The notes beneath the pieces are model-generated. The model saw nothing but the letters and a program-made list of their open reading frames with translations, did not search any database and had not been told where the DNA came from. From Rhodanobacteraceae bacterium (GTDB taxonomy: Bacteria > Pseudomonadota > Gammaproteobacteria > Xanthomonadales > SZUA-5), in contig JADJPR010000022.1 in assembly GCA_016713135.1 (NCBI GenBank), forward strand, positions 62,001 through 126,000: a stretch of DNA of 64,000 nucleotides, given 5' to 3'. Positions within the stretch are counted from its first letter, which is position 1. Every line of letters starts with the position of its first letter. Both the position numbers and the translations under genes were made by a program. Below are positions 16,631 to 24,976 of the stretch, piece by piece.

Positions 16631-18079
16631 ATGGTCATGAAACCGAGCCTCCAACTCCGCGTCGGCCAGCAGCTCACGCTGACCCCGCAGCTCAAGCAGG
16701 CGATCCGGTTGCTCACCTTGTCGACCGTGGAACTGCAGGGCGAGCTGGCGCTCGCGGTCGAAAGCAATCCGATGCTGGAATGGGACGATGTCGCCCCATC
16801 CGAGGCCAGTCCCGAGCCCATCGAGGCGGGTGCCGATGGCGGCGACCAGGCCGCGGAGGCCGCCGATGGCGTTGCCGCCGAGGCAGGCGAGTCCGAGGAC
16901 TGGCGCGAGGCCAGTGAATTCGACCTGCCGGACTACGCCGCTGGCCGGCAGGGCGACGACAACGATGAGGATCACGGAGATACCCGCCATGCGGAAGTAC
17001 CGGATCTCGCCGACCACCTGCTGTGGCAGCTGCACCTGTCGCATCTGAGTCCGCGCGACCTGGCAATCGCGCATGCGATCGTCGAGTCGCTGGACGACGA
17101 CGGCTACCTGCTGGAACCCGACGAGGCGATCATCGAGGCGGTCGCGCCGGAACATCGCGTGGGTGCCGATGAGGTCGCCGCTGTGCGCCACTTCGTACAG
17201 CAGCTGGAGCCGGTGGGTGTCGCCAGTCGCGACCTGCGCGAATGCCTGTCGGTGCAGTTGCACCAGTTCGATGCCGATCCGGCGCAGGCGCTCGCGCTGC
17301 GCATCGTGGCAACGCATCTGGAAGTGCTGGCGCGGCACGATCGCGCGCGCCTCGCGCGCGAACTGGGCGTCAGCGAGCCGGAACTGGATGCCGCGAGCGC
17401 ATTGATCCGCCGCCTGTCGCCGAAGCCAGGCGCGCGTTTCGCGGCGGTCGCCACCGAGCACGTTGTGCCCGATGTGTACGTCTACAAGCGCGGTGCGCTG
17501 TGGGAAGTGGGCCTGAATCCCGGGGCCGCGCCGAAGCTGCGCGTCAACGATCACTACGCCAACCTGCTACGCCGATGTGCGCGCGATGAAGGCACCGCGC
17601 TGAAGAGCCAGTTGCAGGAGGCGCGCTGGCTGCTGAAGAGCCTGGAGCAGCGCGACCAGACCGTGCTCAAGGTGGCGCGGGTGATCGTCGAGCGCCAGCA
17701 GGCTTTCCTCGAGCGCGGCGCCGAAGCGATGAAGCCCCTGGTGCTGCGCGAGGTGGCCGAGGAGATCGGCATGCATGAGTCGACGGTCAGCCGCGTGACT
17801 ACGCGCAAATACATGCACACGCCGCGCGGTACCCTGGAGTTCAAGTACTTCTTTTCCAGCCATGTCGCCACCCGGGATGGCGGGGAAGCATCCAGCACGG
17901 CCATCCAGGCCATGATCAAGAAACTGATCGATGAGGAGTCGCCGCAGAAACCGCTCTCCGACAGTGCCATCTCCGACGTGCTCAAGCGCCGCGGCATCCT
18001 GGTGGCGCGACGTACGGTCGCCAAGTATCGTGAAGCCATGCGCATTCCCTCGTCCAACGAACGTGTGCGCTCCGTCTGA
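16631..18079 (+). CDS. rpoN: RNA polymerase sigma-54 factor
   Basis: RpoN directs transcription from -24/-12 promoters with AAA+ activators. The 482-residue protein has the glutamine/leucine-rich region I (QLTLTPQLKQAIRLL), an unusually acidic region II (about residues 52-115, rich in Asp, Glu and Ala), a core-binding domain, the HTH around LREVAEEIGMHESTVSRV, and the RpoN box ARRTVAKYRE near residue 460. A second ATG lies two codons downstream and could be the true start. hpf and ptsN follow, as in the usual rpoN cluster. Confidence 0.97.
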   Translation: MVMKPSLQLRVGQQLTLTPQLKQAIRLLTLSTVELQGELALAVESNPMLEWDDVAPSEASPEPIEAGADGGDQAAEAADGVAAEAGESEDWREASEFDLPDYAAGRQGDDNDEDHGDTRHAEVPDLADHLLWQLHLSHLSPRDLAIAHAIVESLDDDGYLLEPDEAIIEAVAPEHRVGADEVAAVRHFVQQLEPVGVASRDLRECLSVQLHQFDADPAQALALRIVATHLEVLARHDRARLARELGVSEPELDAASALIRRLSPKPGARFAAVATEHVVPDVYVYKRGALWEVGLNPGAAPKLRVNDHYANLLRRCARDEGTALKSQLQEARWLLKSLEQRDQTVLKVARVIVERQQAFLERGAEAMKPLVLREVAEEIGMHESTVSRVTTRKYMHTPRGTLEFKYFFSSHVATRDGGEASSTAIQAMIKKLIDEESPQKPLSDSAISDVLKRRGILVARRTVAKYREAMRIPSSNERVRSV

Positions 18080-18193
18080 ACACTTCCGCATTCGCGGAAT
18101 GGCCAGCGGATCGGGCCCGGCCCTGGCCGGTACCGGATCGCACGCATCCACGGCGTCGCCATCGGCGCCGTTCATCTGCAGAGGAGCTCCTAC

Positions 18194-18511
18194 ATGAACC
18201 TCACCATTTCCGGCCATCAATTGGAAATCACCGATGCGCTCAAGACCTACGCGCGTAACAAGGTGCAGAAATTGATCGTACCGTTCGAACAGGTGATCGA
18301 TGCCCACGTCATTCTCGGAACCGAGAAGCTCGCGCAATATGCAGAGGCGACCGTCAACCTGCGCGGCAAGACCCTGTTCGCGAAGGCCGAAGGCCAGGAT
18401 GCGTACGCCGCCATCGATGGCCTGGTCGACAAGCTCGACCGCCAACTGGTACGGCACAAGGAACGCAACGGCGAACACCGTGGCGCCACTGCCGACAGCT
18501 TCGACGCCTGA
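18194..18511 (+). CDS. hpf: ribosome hibernation promoting factor (HPF/YhbH, short form)
   Basis: A 105-residue ribosome-associated protein of the short HPF type, which binds the 30S decoding region and promotes 100S ribosome dimers in stationary phase. It begins with the family start MNLTISGHQLEITDAL, with LDRQLVRHKER near the end. AGGAG lies 9 nt upstream of the ATG. It sits between rpoN and ptsN, the conserved order. A small hairpin (TTCCGC/GCGGAA) at about 18086-18101 lies just after rpoN in the 114-bp gap. Confidence 0.95.
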   Translation: MNLTISGHQLEITDALKTYARNKVQKLIVPFEQVIDAHVILGTEKLAQYAEATVNLRGKTLFAKAEGQDAYAAIDGLVDKLDRQLVRHKERNGEHRGATADSFDA

Positions 18512-18529
18512 GGCAGGAACGTCCAGCGC

Positions 18530-19000
18530 ATGCAACTGATCGACATCCTGGCCCGCGACCGCGTCGCTGCCGACGTGCGCGTCAGCAGCAAGAAGCGGCT
18601 GCTCGAGTTTCTCGCCAACCTGCTGGCGGTGGACTCGGGCCCGGGCATCGAGCGCGCGATTTTCGAGGCGCTGATCGCCCGCGAGCACCTGGGCTCCACG
18701 GGCTTGGGCCAGGGTGTCGCCATTCCCCATGGCCGCGTCGGCGGGGACATCCCGCCAACGGCGGCATTCATCCGCCTGAAGAGCCCGATCGACTTCGACG
18801 CGCCCGATGGCGAGCCGGTCGATCTGGTGCTCGCATTGGTGGTGCCGGAACATTTCACCGACCAGCACCTGGCACTGCTCGCCCAGGTGGCCGAGCTCTT
18901 CAGCCACCCCGAGGTATGCGCAGAATTGCGCGTGGCGGGAGACGCGCAGCAACTGTTCGAACGCCTGAGAGAACGTACGTTGCAGTTCAGCGAGGTCTGA
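18530..19000 (+). CDS. ptsN: nitrogen regulatory PTS EIIA (PtsN)
   Basis: A 156-residue EIIA-Ntr domain protein that accepts phosphate from the Ntr or regulatory phosphotransferase chain and regulates targets by binding. The phosphorylated histidine is H67 in GVAIPHGR, and the GSTGLGQG context fits the family. It starts 18 bp after hpf. The HPr and EI proteins that would phosphorylate it are encoded 2.5-5 kb downstream in the same cluster. Confidence 0.95.
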   Translation: MQLIDILARDRVAADVRVSSKKRLLEFLANLLAVDSGPGIERAIFEALIAREHLGSTGLGQGVAIPHGRVGGDIPPTAAFIRLKSPIDFDAPDGEPVDLVLALVVPEHFTDQHLALLAQVAELFSHPEVCAELRVAGDAQQLFERLRERTLQFSEV

Positions 19001-19151
19001 GCATCAGCATTGCATGGGCCGCGTGTCGCGCCATGGCATGATCGGGCACCCAAGCGGGTCCGTTGACCCCAGACCCTTGCCCCGCCGGTTGCGCTCTGGG
19101 CCCGATGACGCTCAGGATGTCGCCGCAGACGTGCCCCCGGGAGATCCCTGA

Positions 19152-20104
19152 ATGACCCGTTCGGTATCTGCCAGCGAACTCTACGCGGAGGTCAGCACGC
19201 GCCTGGAACTGTCCTGGGTGTCGGGTGAAGGGGATGCCGAACGTCGCATCGAGATCGCTGAAGGCCGCCAGCGGCGACCGTCGCTGGTGGGCTATCTCAA
19301 CCTGATCCATCCCAACAAGATCCAGATCCTGGGCGCCGAGGAACTTGCTTTCCTCGACGCCTTGCCCGCCGCGACCCGGCGGACCACGATCCAGCGCATG
19401 AACAAGCTGCAACCGGCACTGCTGATCGTCACCCGCGGCCTGGAACCGCCGGCCGATGTGCTCAAGGCAGCGCAGCGCGCCCAGATACCGGTGTGGCGCA
19501 GCAGCAAGCGCGGCCATGATGTGCTCACCTACCTGCAGTACCACCTCGCGCGCGCGCTGGCGCCGCAACCTCACTGCACGGGGTGTTCCTCGAGGTCTAT
19601 TCGATCGGCGTGCTGATCACCGGCGAGGCCGGCGCCGGCAAGAGCGAATTGGCGCTGGAGCTGATCACGCGCGGCCACCGCCTGGTGGCCGACGACGCGC
19701 CGGAATTCACCCTGGTCGCGCCCGACGTCATCGACGGCACCTGTCCGGAAGTGCTGCAGGACTGCCTCGAGGTGCGTGGCCTTGGGGTGTTGAATGTGCG
19801 CGAGATGTTCGGTGATACGGCGGTCAAGCGGAACAAATACCTGCGCCTGATCGTGCACCTGGCGGCACCGGTCGCGGATGGCCAGCTCGACGGCATGAAG
19901 CGGCTTTATGGAGACGTCAGCACGCTGAAGGTGCTGGAGGTCGAGGTGCCGCGACTGGTGATCCCGGTAGCGCCGGGGCGCAATCTGGCGGTCCTGGTCG
20001 AGGCAGCAGTGCGCAATCATGTGCTGAAGAGCAAGGGCATCGACGCTGCCCAGACCTTCATTGACCGTCAGGCGCATTCGATGAAGCGGCAACGCACATG
20101 GTAG
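19152..20104 (+). pseudogene. hprK: HPr kinase/phosphorylase HprK, one-base frameshift
   Basis: HprK phosphorylates and dephosphorylates Ser46 of HPr. The N-terminal domain (start 19152, MTRSVSASELYAEVS) reads in one frame to the family segment YLQYHLARALAPQ. The catalytic domain, with LHGVFLEVYSIGVLITG and Walker A GEAGAGKS, continues in another frame to 20104. Joining them needs one extra base near 19568-19571 (GCAACCTCACTG), and the joined protein of about 317 residues matches the family length. Everything else in the domain looks intact, including the HPrK-specific VRGLGVLNVREMFG motif. This is either a real inactivating mutation or a sequencing deletion. The 7-bp overlap with rapZ is preserved. 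Confidence 0.85.
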
Positions 20105-20991
20105 ACACCAACCACCCACCCGCGCCGGCCGGCAAGGTCCGCCTGGCCGTCGTCAGCGGACTGTCCGGCTCGGGCAAGAGCGTGGCCCTGCGCACGCTGG
20201 AGGACCTCGGATTCTATTGCATCGACAACCTGCCGGCGGGGCTGCTGCCGGCGCTGGCCGAGCAGGCGCTGGGCGATGCCGGCGTGCGTTACCCGCGGCT
20301 GGCGGTCGGCATTGATGCGCGCACTGCGAGTGGCGATCCCGACGAGATGCCGCGCGCCTTCTCCCATCTGGCCGCGCTCGGTCTGCCGCCCTTCGTGGTG
20401 TTCCTCGATGCGCGCGACGAAGTGCTGCTGAAGCGCTACAGCGAGACGCGGCGGCGCCATCCGCTGGGCGTCGAAGGCATGTCCCTGACCGCCGCGATCG
20501 CACGCGAGCGGGAGGTGCTCAAGCGCCTGAAGCAGATCGCCGACGTCGAGATCGACACCAGCGAACTCAACGTCTACCAGTTGCGCCGGCGCATCCTCAC
20601 CGCGCTCGGCATCAGTGCCGCCGGTGTCTCGCTGCTGTTCGAGTCCTTCGCGTTCAAGCGCGGCGTGCCGAGCGAGGCGGATTTCGTGTTCGATGCGCGC
20701 GCGTTGCCGAATCCGCACTGGGAACCGCGCCTGCGACCGTTGTCGGGGCGCGACGGCGCAGTCGCGGACTACTTCGAGGCGCGCCCGGAGGTGGGCGAGT
20801 TCGTGGATGACGTCGAGCGTTTCCTCAAGCGCTGGCTTCCGCGTTTCGATCCTTCGGAGCGCAGCTACCTGACCGTGGCGGTCGGCTGCACCGGCGGGCG
20901 CCACCGCTCGGTCTACATCGCCGAGCGCCTGCAGGAGCGCTTCCGCGCGTTGGGCGGCGAGGTGCTGTGTTTTCATCGGGAGCTGGCATGA
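20098..20991 (+). CDS. rapZ: RNase adapter RapZ (P-loop nucleotide-binding protein)
   Basis: A 297-residue protein with an N-terminal P-loop (GLSGSGKS, about residues 20-27) and the C-terminal domain with VGCTGGRHRSVYIAERL. In E. coli RapZ guides RNase E to the GlmZ small RNA and so controls glucosamine-6-phosphate synthase; in this order the target is not established. The start overlaps hprK by 7 bp. A repeat element begins just after the stop. Confidence 0.96.
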   Translation: MVDTNHPPAPAGKVRLAVVSGLSGSGKSVALRTLEDLGFYCIDNLPAGLLPALAEQALGDAGVRYPRLAVGIDARTASGDPDEMPRAFSHLAALGLPPFVVFLDARDEVLLKRYSETRRRHPLGVEGMSLTAAIAREREVLKRLKQIADVEIDTSELNVYQLRRRILTALGISAAGVSLLFESFAFKRGVPSEADFVFDARALPNPHWEPRLRPLSGRDGAVADYFEARPEVGEFVDDVERFLKRWLPRFDPSERSYLTVAVGCTGGRHRSVYIAERLQERFRALGGEVLCFHRELA

Positions 20992-20995
20992 GCGG

Positions 20996-21150
20996 CGGAA
21001 AAGCGGGGCAGGGGGCAGGGGGCAGGGGGCGCGGCTTGGCGGCCTTTCAGGATCACCCAGTGCGAGCAGCACGCAGCCCGCGATGATCGCAACACGCTGC
21101 GCAGGGCGCAGCAGTTCCCCCTTCCCCCTTCCCCTTTCCCCCGCTTCTCC
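20996..21150. repeat. intergenic inverted repeat with 7-bp tandem arms (GGGGGCA type), flush with EIIA start
   Basis: The left arm (about 20996-21031) contains AAGCGGGG followed by repeats of CAGGGGG. The right arm (about 21113-21150) is its imperfect complement, with TTCCCCC repeats ending CCCGCTTCTCC. The spacer is about 80 nt. The right arm ends at the base before the ATG of the EIIA gene at 21151, so the leader of that gene is pure pyrimidine tract with no Shine-Dalgarno. The arms differ in motif (CAGGGGG against GAAGGGG) but keep the pairing pattern. Confidence 0.7.
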
Positions 21151-21540
21151 ATGAGCGTCGGCATCCTCCTGGTCACCCACGAAGGTATCGCGTCCAGCCT
21201 GATGGCAGCGGCGCGGCGCGTGATCCGCGTGATGCCGCTGAAGGTGGGGGTGTTCGAAGTGCCCTGGGATGTGCGCGACGGCGAGGTGTGCACGCGCACC
21301 CTGCGCCAGGAACTGCGCGACCTCGACGAGGGCAGCGGTGTTCTGGTATTGGCTGATATATACGGCGCCACGCCGTTCAACCTGGCGGCCGAGCACGAGC
21401 CTGGGCGCACACTGCTTCGGGTCACCGGGCTCAACCTGCCGATGCTGCTCCGGGTGCTGAACTATCCGGAGAAGAACCTGCAGGAGCTGGCGGAAGTGGC
21501 GCGCGACGGCGGGCGAGCGGGGGTGGTGATCGATGGTTGA
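21151..21540 (+). CDS. PTS EIIA component, mannose/fructose family
   Basis: A 129-residue EIIA of the mannose type, with the phosphorylated histidine H10 (LLVTHEG) and the DIYGATPFN motif characteristic of the fold. No EIIB, EIIC or EIID genes follow; instead HPr and EI come next, so this is a regulatory rather than sugar-transporting PTS branch, as known in several proteobacteria. Its ATG lies directly after a repeat arm with no visible ribosome binding site. It overlaps the HPr start by 8 bp. Confidence 0.93.
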   Translation: MSVGILLVTHEGIASSLMAAARRVIRVMPLKVGVFEVPWDVRDGEVCTRTLRQELRDLDEGSGVLVLADIYGATPFNLAAEHEPGRTLLRVTGLNLPMLLRVLNYPEKNLQELAEVARDGGRAGVVIDG

Positions 21541-21802
21541 GCGCGAGATCATGGTCAGCAACCGGCTGGGGCTGCATGCACGTGCAGCGGCCAAGCTGGT
21601 CCAGCTCAGTGGGCGCTTTGCGGCGCGGGTCACGCTGCTGTGCCGTGGGCGTGAGGTGAATGCGCAGAGCATCCTCGGCGTGATGATGCTCGCGGCCGGC
21701 AAGGGGGTGAACCTGAGCGTGCGCGCCGACGGTGCCGACGAGGAAGCCGCGCTGCTGGCCGTGGTCGACCTGTTCGACCGCAAGTTCGATGAACCGGACT
21801 GA
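21533..21802 (+). CDS. ptsH: phosphocarrier protein HPr
   Basis: An 89-residue HPr that relays phosphate from EI to EIIA proteins. The catalytic histidine is H15 in RLGLHARAA, and the regulatory serine S46 lies in NAQSILG, the site HprK would modify. The start overlaps the EIIA stop by 8 bp, implying coupling. Because hprK upstream is frameshifted in this sequence, the regulation of Ser46 would be lost unless the frameshift is an error. Confidence 0.95.
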   Translation: MVEREIMVSNRLGLHARAAAKLVQLSGRFAARVTLLCRGREVNAQSILGVMMLAAGKGVNLSVRADGADEEAALLAVVDLFDRKFDEPD

Positions 21803-21814
21803 CGGAGCCGAGCG

Positions 21815-23539
21815 ATGGCGCTGATCCTGAGCGGACAGGCGGCATCCCGGGGCATCGGCATCGGCCGTGCGCGCGTGCTCGAGAGCGGCGGCGTCGAGAT
21901 TCCCGAGTACACCCTGGATCCGGACCAGGTCGGCGCCGAGATCGATCGCTACCGCACAGCCGTGGCGGCCGCGCGCGGCGAACTCACCTTGGTGGCGGAT
22001 CGTCTCGGCCCGCAGGTGGCCAGCGAGGTCCGCGAGTTCATCGAGACCCATCTGCTGATGCTGGAAGACGATGCACTGGTGGAATCGCCGGTCGAGTTCA
22101 TTCGTGCGCGTGCCTGCAATGCCGAGTGGGCGCTGAAGCAGGCGCGCGACCAGTTGTTCGCGGCCTTCGAGCAGATGCAGGACGACTACTTCCGCTCGCG
22201 CCGCGACGATGTCGACCAAGTGGTCAAACGGATCGCCGCGGCCTTGGCACAGCGGCCGGCCAGGGCATTGTTCGTCGAGGAGGACGCGCTCGACGACACG
22301 GTCATCGTGGCTGACGATCTGGAGCCTGCGGAGTTGCCCGCGCTGGCCGAGCGCGGCCTGGCTGCATTCGTGATCGAGACCGGTGGGCCGCTGTCGCACT
22401 CATCGATCCTCGCGCGCTCGCTGGGCGTGCCCTGCGTGATCGGTGTGCGCGGCGCGCGGCAGATGGTGCACGAGGGACAGTTGCTGATCGTCGATGGCGA
22501 TCGAGGCTTCGCCCTGATCGATCCGGACGGCGAGCGCCTGACGCGCTACCGCGAACGCCAGCACGAGCAGAAGCGCCGCGCGCAGCAGTTGCTGCGGTTG
22601 GCGAATGCTGCGGCACGCACCGCCGATGGCGAATCGATCCGCATCTGGGCCAACGCCGAGCAGCTCAAGGATCTCGACCTTGCGATCCGCCACGGTGCCA
22701 TCGGCATCGGCCTGTTCCGTACCGAGTTCCTGTACCTGCACCGCAGTTCGCCGCCGGATGAGGAGGAGCAGTACCAGGCCTATTCGGATGCGGTGCGGCG
22801 CATGGATGGCCATCCGCTGACGCTGCGCACCCTGGATATCGGCGCCGACAAGCAGTTGGCGTTGGGGCAGGATCCGGACGAGCCGAACCCGGCGCTGGGC
22901 CTGCGCGGCATCCGCCTGAGCCTCAAGTTCCCCGACCTGTTCCGCACCCAGTTGCGCGCGATCCTGCGCGCCGCCGTGCATGGCCCGGTGAACATGCTGC
23001 TGCCGATGCTGGGCGGCCCCGAGGACGCGCTGCGTGCGCGCGAACTGGTGCGCGAGGCCGAGGCCGAGCTGCGCGCCGCCGGGATCGCTTTCCAGGAACA
23101 GGTTCCAGTTGGCGGCATGATCGAAGTACCGGCGGCGGCCATCGCCGCCCCGCGGATGGTCGAGATCCTCGACTTCGTGTCGATCGGCACCAACGACCTG
23201 ATCCAGTACACCCTGGCCATCGACCGTGGCAACCAGGCCGTGGCGCGCTGGTACCAGCCGCTGCACCCGGCCGTGCTGCGCCTGATCAGCGCGGTGATCG
23301 ACACCGCCGTCGCCATGGGCAAGCCGGTCTCGTTGTGCGGCGAAATGGCCGGCGATACCCGGCACACGGCGCTGCTGCTGGCGCTCGGGCTGTCGGACTT
23401 CAGCCTGCACCCGCGCGGCATCCTGGAGCTCAAGGAGTCGCTGTCGAAGCTCCAGCGGAAGCCATTGCTGGGCCTCAAGCGGCGGATCCTGGACGCGGCG
23501 ACCGCCGCGGACGTGCTCGAGATCCTCAAACAGGCTTGA
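21815..23539 (+). CDS. ptsI: phosphoenolpyruvate-protein phosphotransferase (PTS enzyme I)
   Basis: EI takes phosphate from phosphoenolpyruvate and passes it to HPr. The 574-residue protein has the HPr-binding N-terminal domain, the active-site histidine H195 in GGPLSHSSILARS, the PEP-binding core with GIGLFRTEFLY and LRTLDIGADK, and the C-terminal SLCGEMAGD motif. No GAF domain is present, so it is EI rather than the PtsP form, although in this order it may serve both PtsN and the mannose-type EIIA. It starts 12 bp after HPr. Confidence 0.95.
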   Translation: MALILSGQAASRGIGIGRARVLESGGVEIPEYTLDPDQVGAEIDRYRTAVAAARGELTLVADRLGPQVASEVREFIETHLLMLEDDALVESPVEFIRARACNAEWALKQARDQLFAAFEQMQDDYFRSRRDDVDQVVKRIAAALAQRPARALFVEEDALDDTVIVADDLEPAELPALAERGLAAFVIETGGPLSHSSILARSLGVPCVIGVRGARQMVHEGQLLIVDGDRGFALIDPDGERLTRYRERQHEQKRRAQQLLRLANAAARTADGESIRIWANAEQLKDLDLAIRHGAIGIGLFRTEFLYLHRSSPPDEEEQYQAYSDAVRRMDGHPLTLRTLDIGADKQLALGQDPDEPNPALGLRGIRLSLKFPDLFRTQLRAILRAAVHGPVNMLLPMLGGPEDALRARELVREAEAELRAAGIAFQEQVPVGGMIEVPAAAIAAPRMVEILDFVSIGTNDLIQYTLAIDRGNQAVARWYQPLHPAVLRLISAVIDTAVAMGKPVSLCGEMAGDTRHTALLLALGLSDFSLHPRGILELKESLSKLQRKPLLGLKRRILDAATAADVLEILKQA

Positions 23540-23556
23540 GCCGCCTGGCGGCGGCA

Positions 23557-24567
23557 TCAGTCGAAGCGCGTGCGGTCCACGCCTAGCCATTCCAGCGCCG
23601 TACCCGCGAGCAGTCGCCCACGCGCGGCATCGTCCAGCGCCATGCGCCGGATGTGCGAGCCCGGCTCCTGCTCGCCCAGCGGGAAAGGGTAGTCGGTGCC
23701 GAGCATCAGGCGCTCGGCGCCGCAGGTGTCGATCAGGTAGGCGAGGGCGGCGTCGTCGTGCACGCAGGTGTCGAAGTAGAGCCGTGAGAGGTACTCGCGC
23801 GGAGGGCGCGGGTTGTCCACCGCCACCAGGTCCGGGCGCATGCGGAAACCGTGCTCGATCCTTCCCAGGGTGTAGGGGAAGGAGCCGCCGCCGTGCGCAA
23901 AAGCCACCTTCAGCCCGGGCAGACGCTCGAGCACGCCGCCGAAGATCAGGCTGCACACCGCGCGCGACTGTTCGGCCGGCATGCCAACCAGCCAGGGCAG
24001 CCAGTACTTCGGCATCGAGGCCGCGCCCATCATGTCCCAGGGATGCACCAGCAGCGCGCAATCGAGTTCCTCGCAGGCGGCGAAGAAGTCGAACAGCTCG
24101 GGCGCGTCCAGGTTCCAGTTGCCCACATGCGAGCCGATCTGGACCCCCTGCAAGCCGAGTTCACGAACGCAGCGAGTGGCCTCGGCGATCGCCAGCCTGG
24201 GATCCTGCAACGGCACCGTGCCCAGACCCAGGTAGTGCCGAGGGTGCTCGCGGCAGATCTCCGCCGAGTGCTCGTTGAGCGTGCGGTGCAGCTCCAGCGC
24301 CTGTGCGCCGGGCGCCCAGTAGCAGAACATCACCGGCACGGTGGAGATCACCTGCACCTGGACCTCGAACTGCGCGTAATCGTCGATGCGCAACTGCGCG
24401 TCCCAGGTGCGCGGCTGGATCTCGCGGAAGAACTGGCCGTCCTTGTAGATCCGGTGGCGGCCCCCGCTGTGGTCGATGCTCGGGAAGCGCAGGTCGCCAT
24501 GGCGCGTGGCGAGGTCCGGCCAGTCGCGGGGCAATACGTGCGCGTGGGTATCGATCTTGAGGGTCAC
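23557..24567 (-). CDS. amidohydrolase of the ACMSD family
   Basis: A 336-residue metal-dependent enzyme closely resembling 2-amino-3-carboxymuconate-6-semialdehyde decarboxylase, which diverts kynurenine-pathway intermediates from quinolinate. The metal ligands are recognisable: H8 and H10 (DTHAH), H175 (LLVHPWD), H225 (AFAHGGG) and D292 (LGTDYPFPLGE). The neighbouring residues KIDTHAHVLPRDWPDL fit true ACMSD well. No other kynurenine genes are beside it. It is divergent from the glutaredoxin gene with about 80 bp between the starts, and convergent with enzyme I. Confidence 0.88.
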   Translation of the reverse strand: MTLKIDTHAHVLPRDWPDLATRHGDLRFPSIDHSGGRHRIYKDGQFFREIQPRTWDAQLRIDDYAQFEVQVQVISTVPVMFCYWAPGAQALELHRTLNEHSAEICREHPRHYLGLGTVPLQDPRLAIAEATRCVRELGLQGVQIGSHVGNWNLDAPELFDFFAACEELDCALLVHPWDMMGAASMPKYWLPWLVGMPAEQSRAVCSLIFGGVLERLPGLKVAFAHGGGSFPYTLGRIEHGFRMRPDLVAVDNPRPPREYLSRLYFDTCVHDDAALAYLIDTCGAERLMLGTDYPFPLGEQEPGSHIRRMALDDAARGRLLAGTALEWLGVDRTRFD

Positions 24568-24646
24568 GAGTGACGGTTCCGGCGGCGGGCGGGCGCTATG
24601 ATACGCGGCTGCAAAGGCGCGGCCGGCGCCGGATGGAGGTGTTCCG

Positions 24647-24976
24647 ATGGATGTGATGCAACGGATTCAGGCTGTGCTCGACGCGCACCCGATCGTGCTG
24701 TTCATGAAGGGGACGCCGCAGTTCCCGATGTGCGGCTTCTCTTCGCGCGCGGCGCAGTGCCTGAAAAACGTCGGCGCCAGCTTCCACGCCGTCAACGTCC
24801 TCGAGGACCCGGAGATCCGCGCGAACCTGCCGCAATACGCCAACTGGAAGACCTTCCCGCAGTTGTTCGTGCACGGCGAGTTGATCGGCGGATCGGATAT
24901 CGTGGCTGACCTGGAGGCCTCAGGCGAGCTCAAGCGAATCGTCGACGAGGCAAAGGTGCAGGAGGGCGCGGCTTGA
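24647..24976 (+). CDS. grxD: monothiol glutaredoxin, Grx4 family
   Basis: A 109-residue monothiol glutaredoxin involved in delivery or storage of iron-sulfur clusters. The active-site CGFS starts at C29 (TPQFPMCGFS), and the glutathione-binding WKTFPQLFVHGELIGGSDI motif follows. Length and motifs match E. coli GrxD. The next gene starts on a TTG that overlaps its stop codon. Confidence 0.95.
   Translation: MDVMQRIQAVLDAHPIVLFMKGTPQFPMCGFSSRAAQCLKNVGASFHAVNVLEDPEIRANLPQYANWKTFPQLFVHGELIGGSDIVADLEASGELKRIVDEAKVQEGAA

Noticed and set aside
19560..19580. Programmed frameshift in hprK
   Set aside because: No slippery heptamer or downstream stimulator is seen, and HprK is not known to use frameshifting.
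21151..21540. Sugar-transporting mannose PTS operon
   Set aside because: No EIIB, EIIC or EIID genes follow; HPr and EI come directly after, so it is a regulatory PTS.
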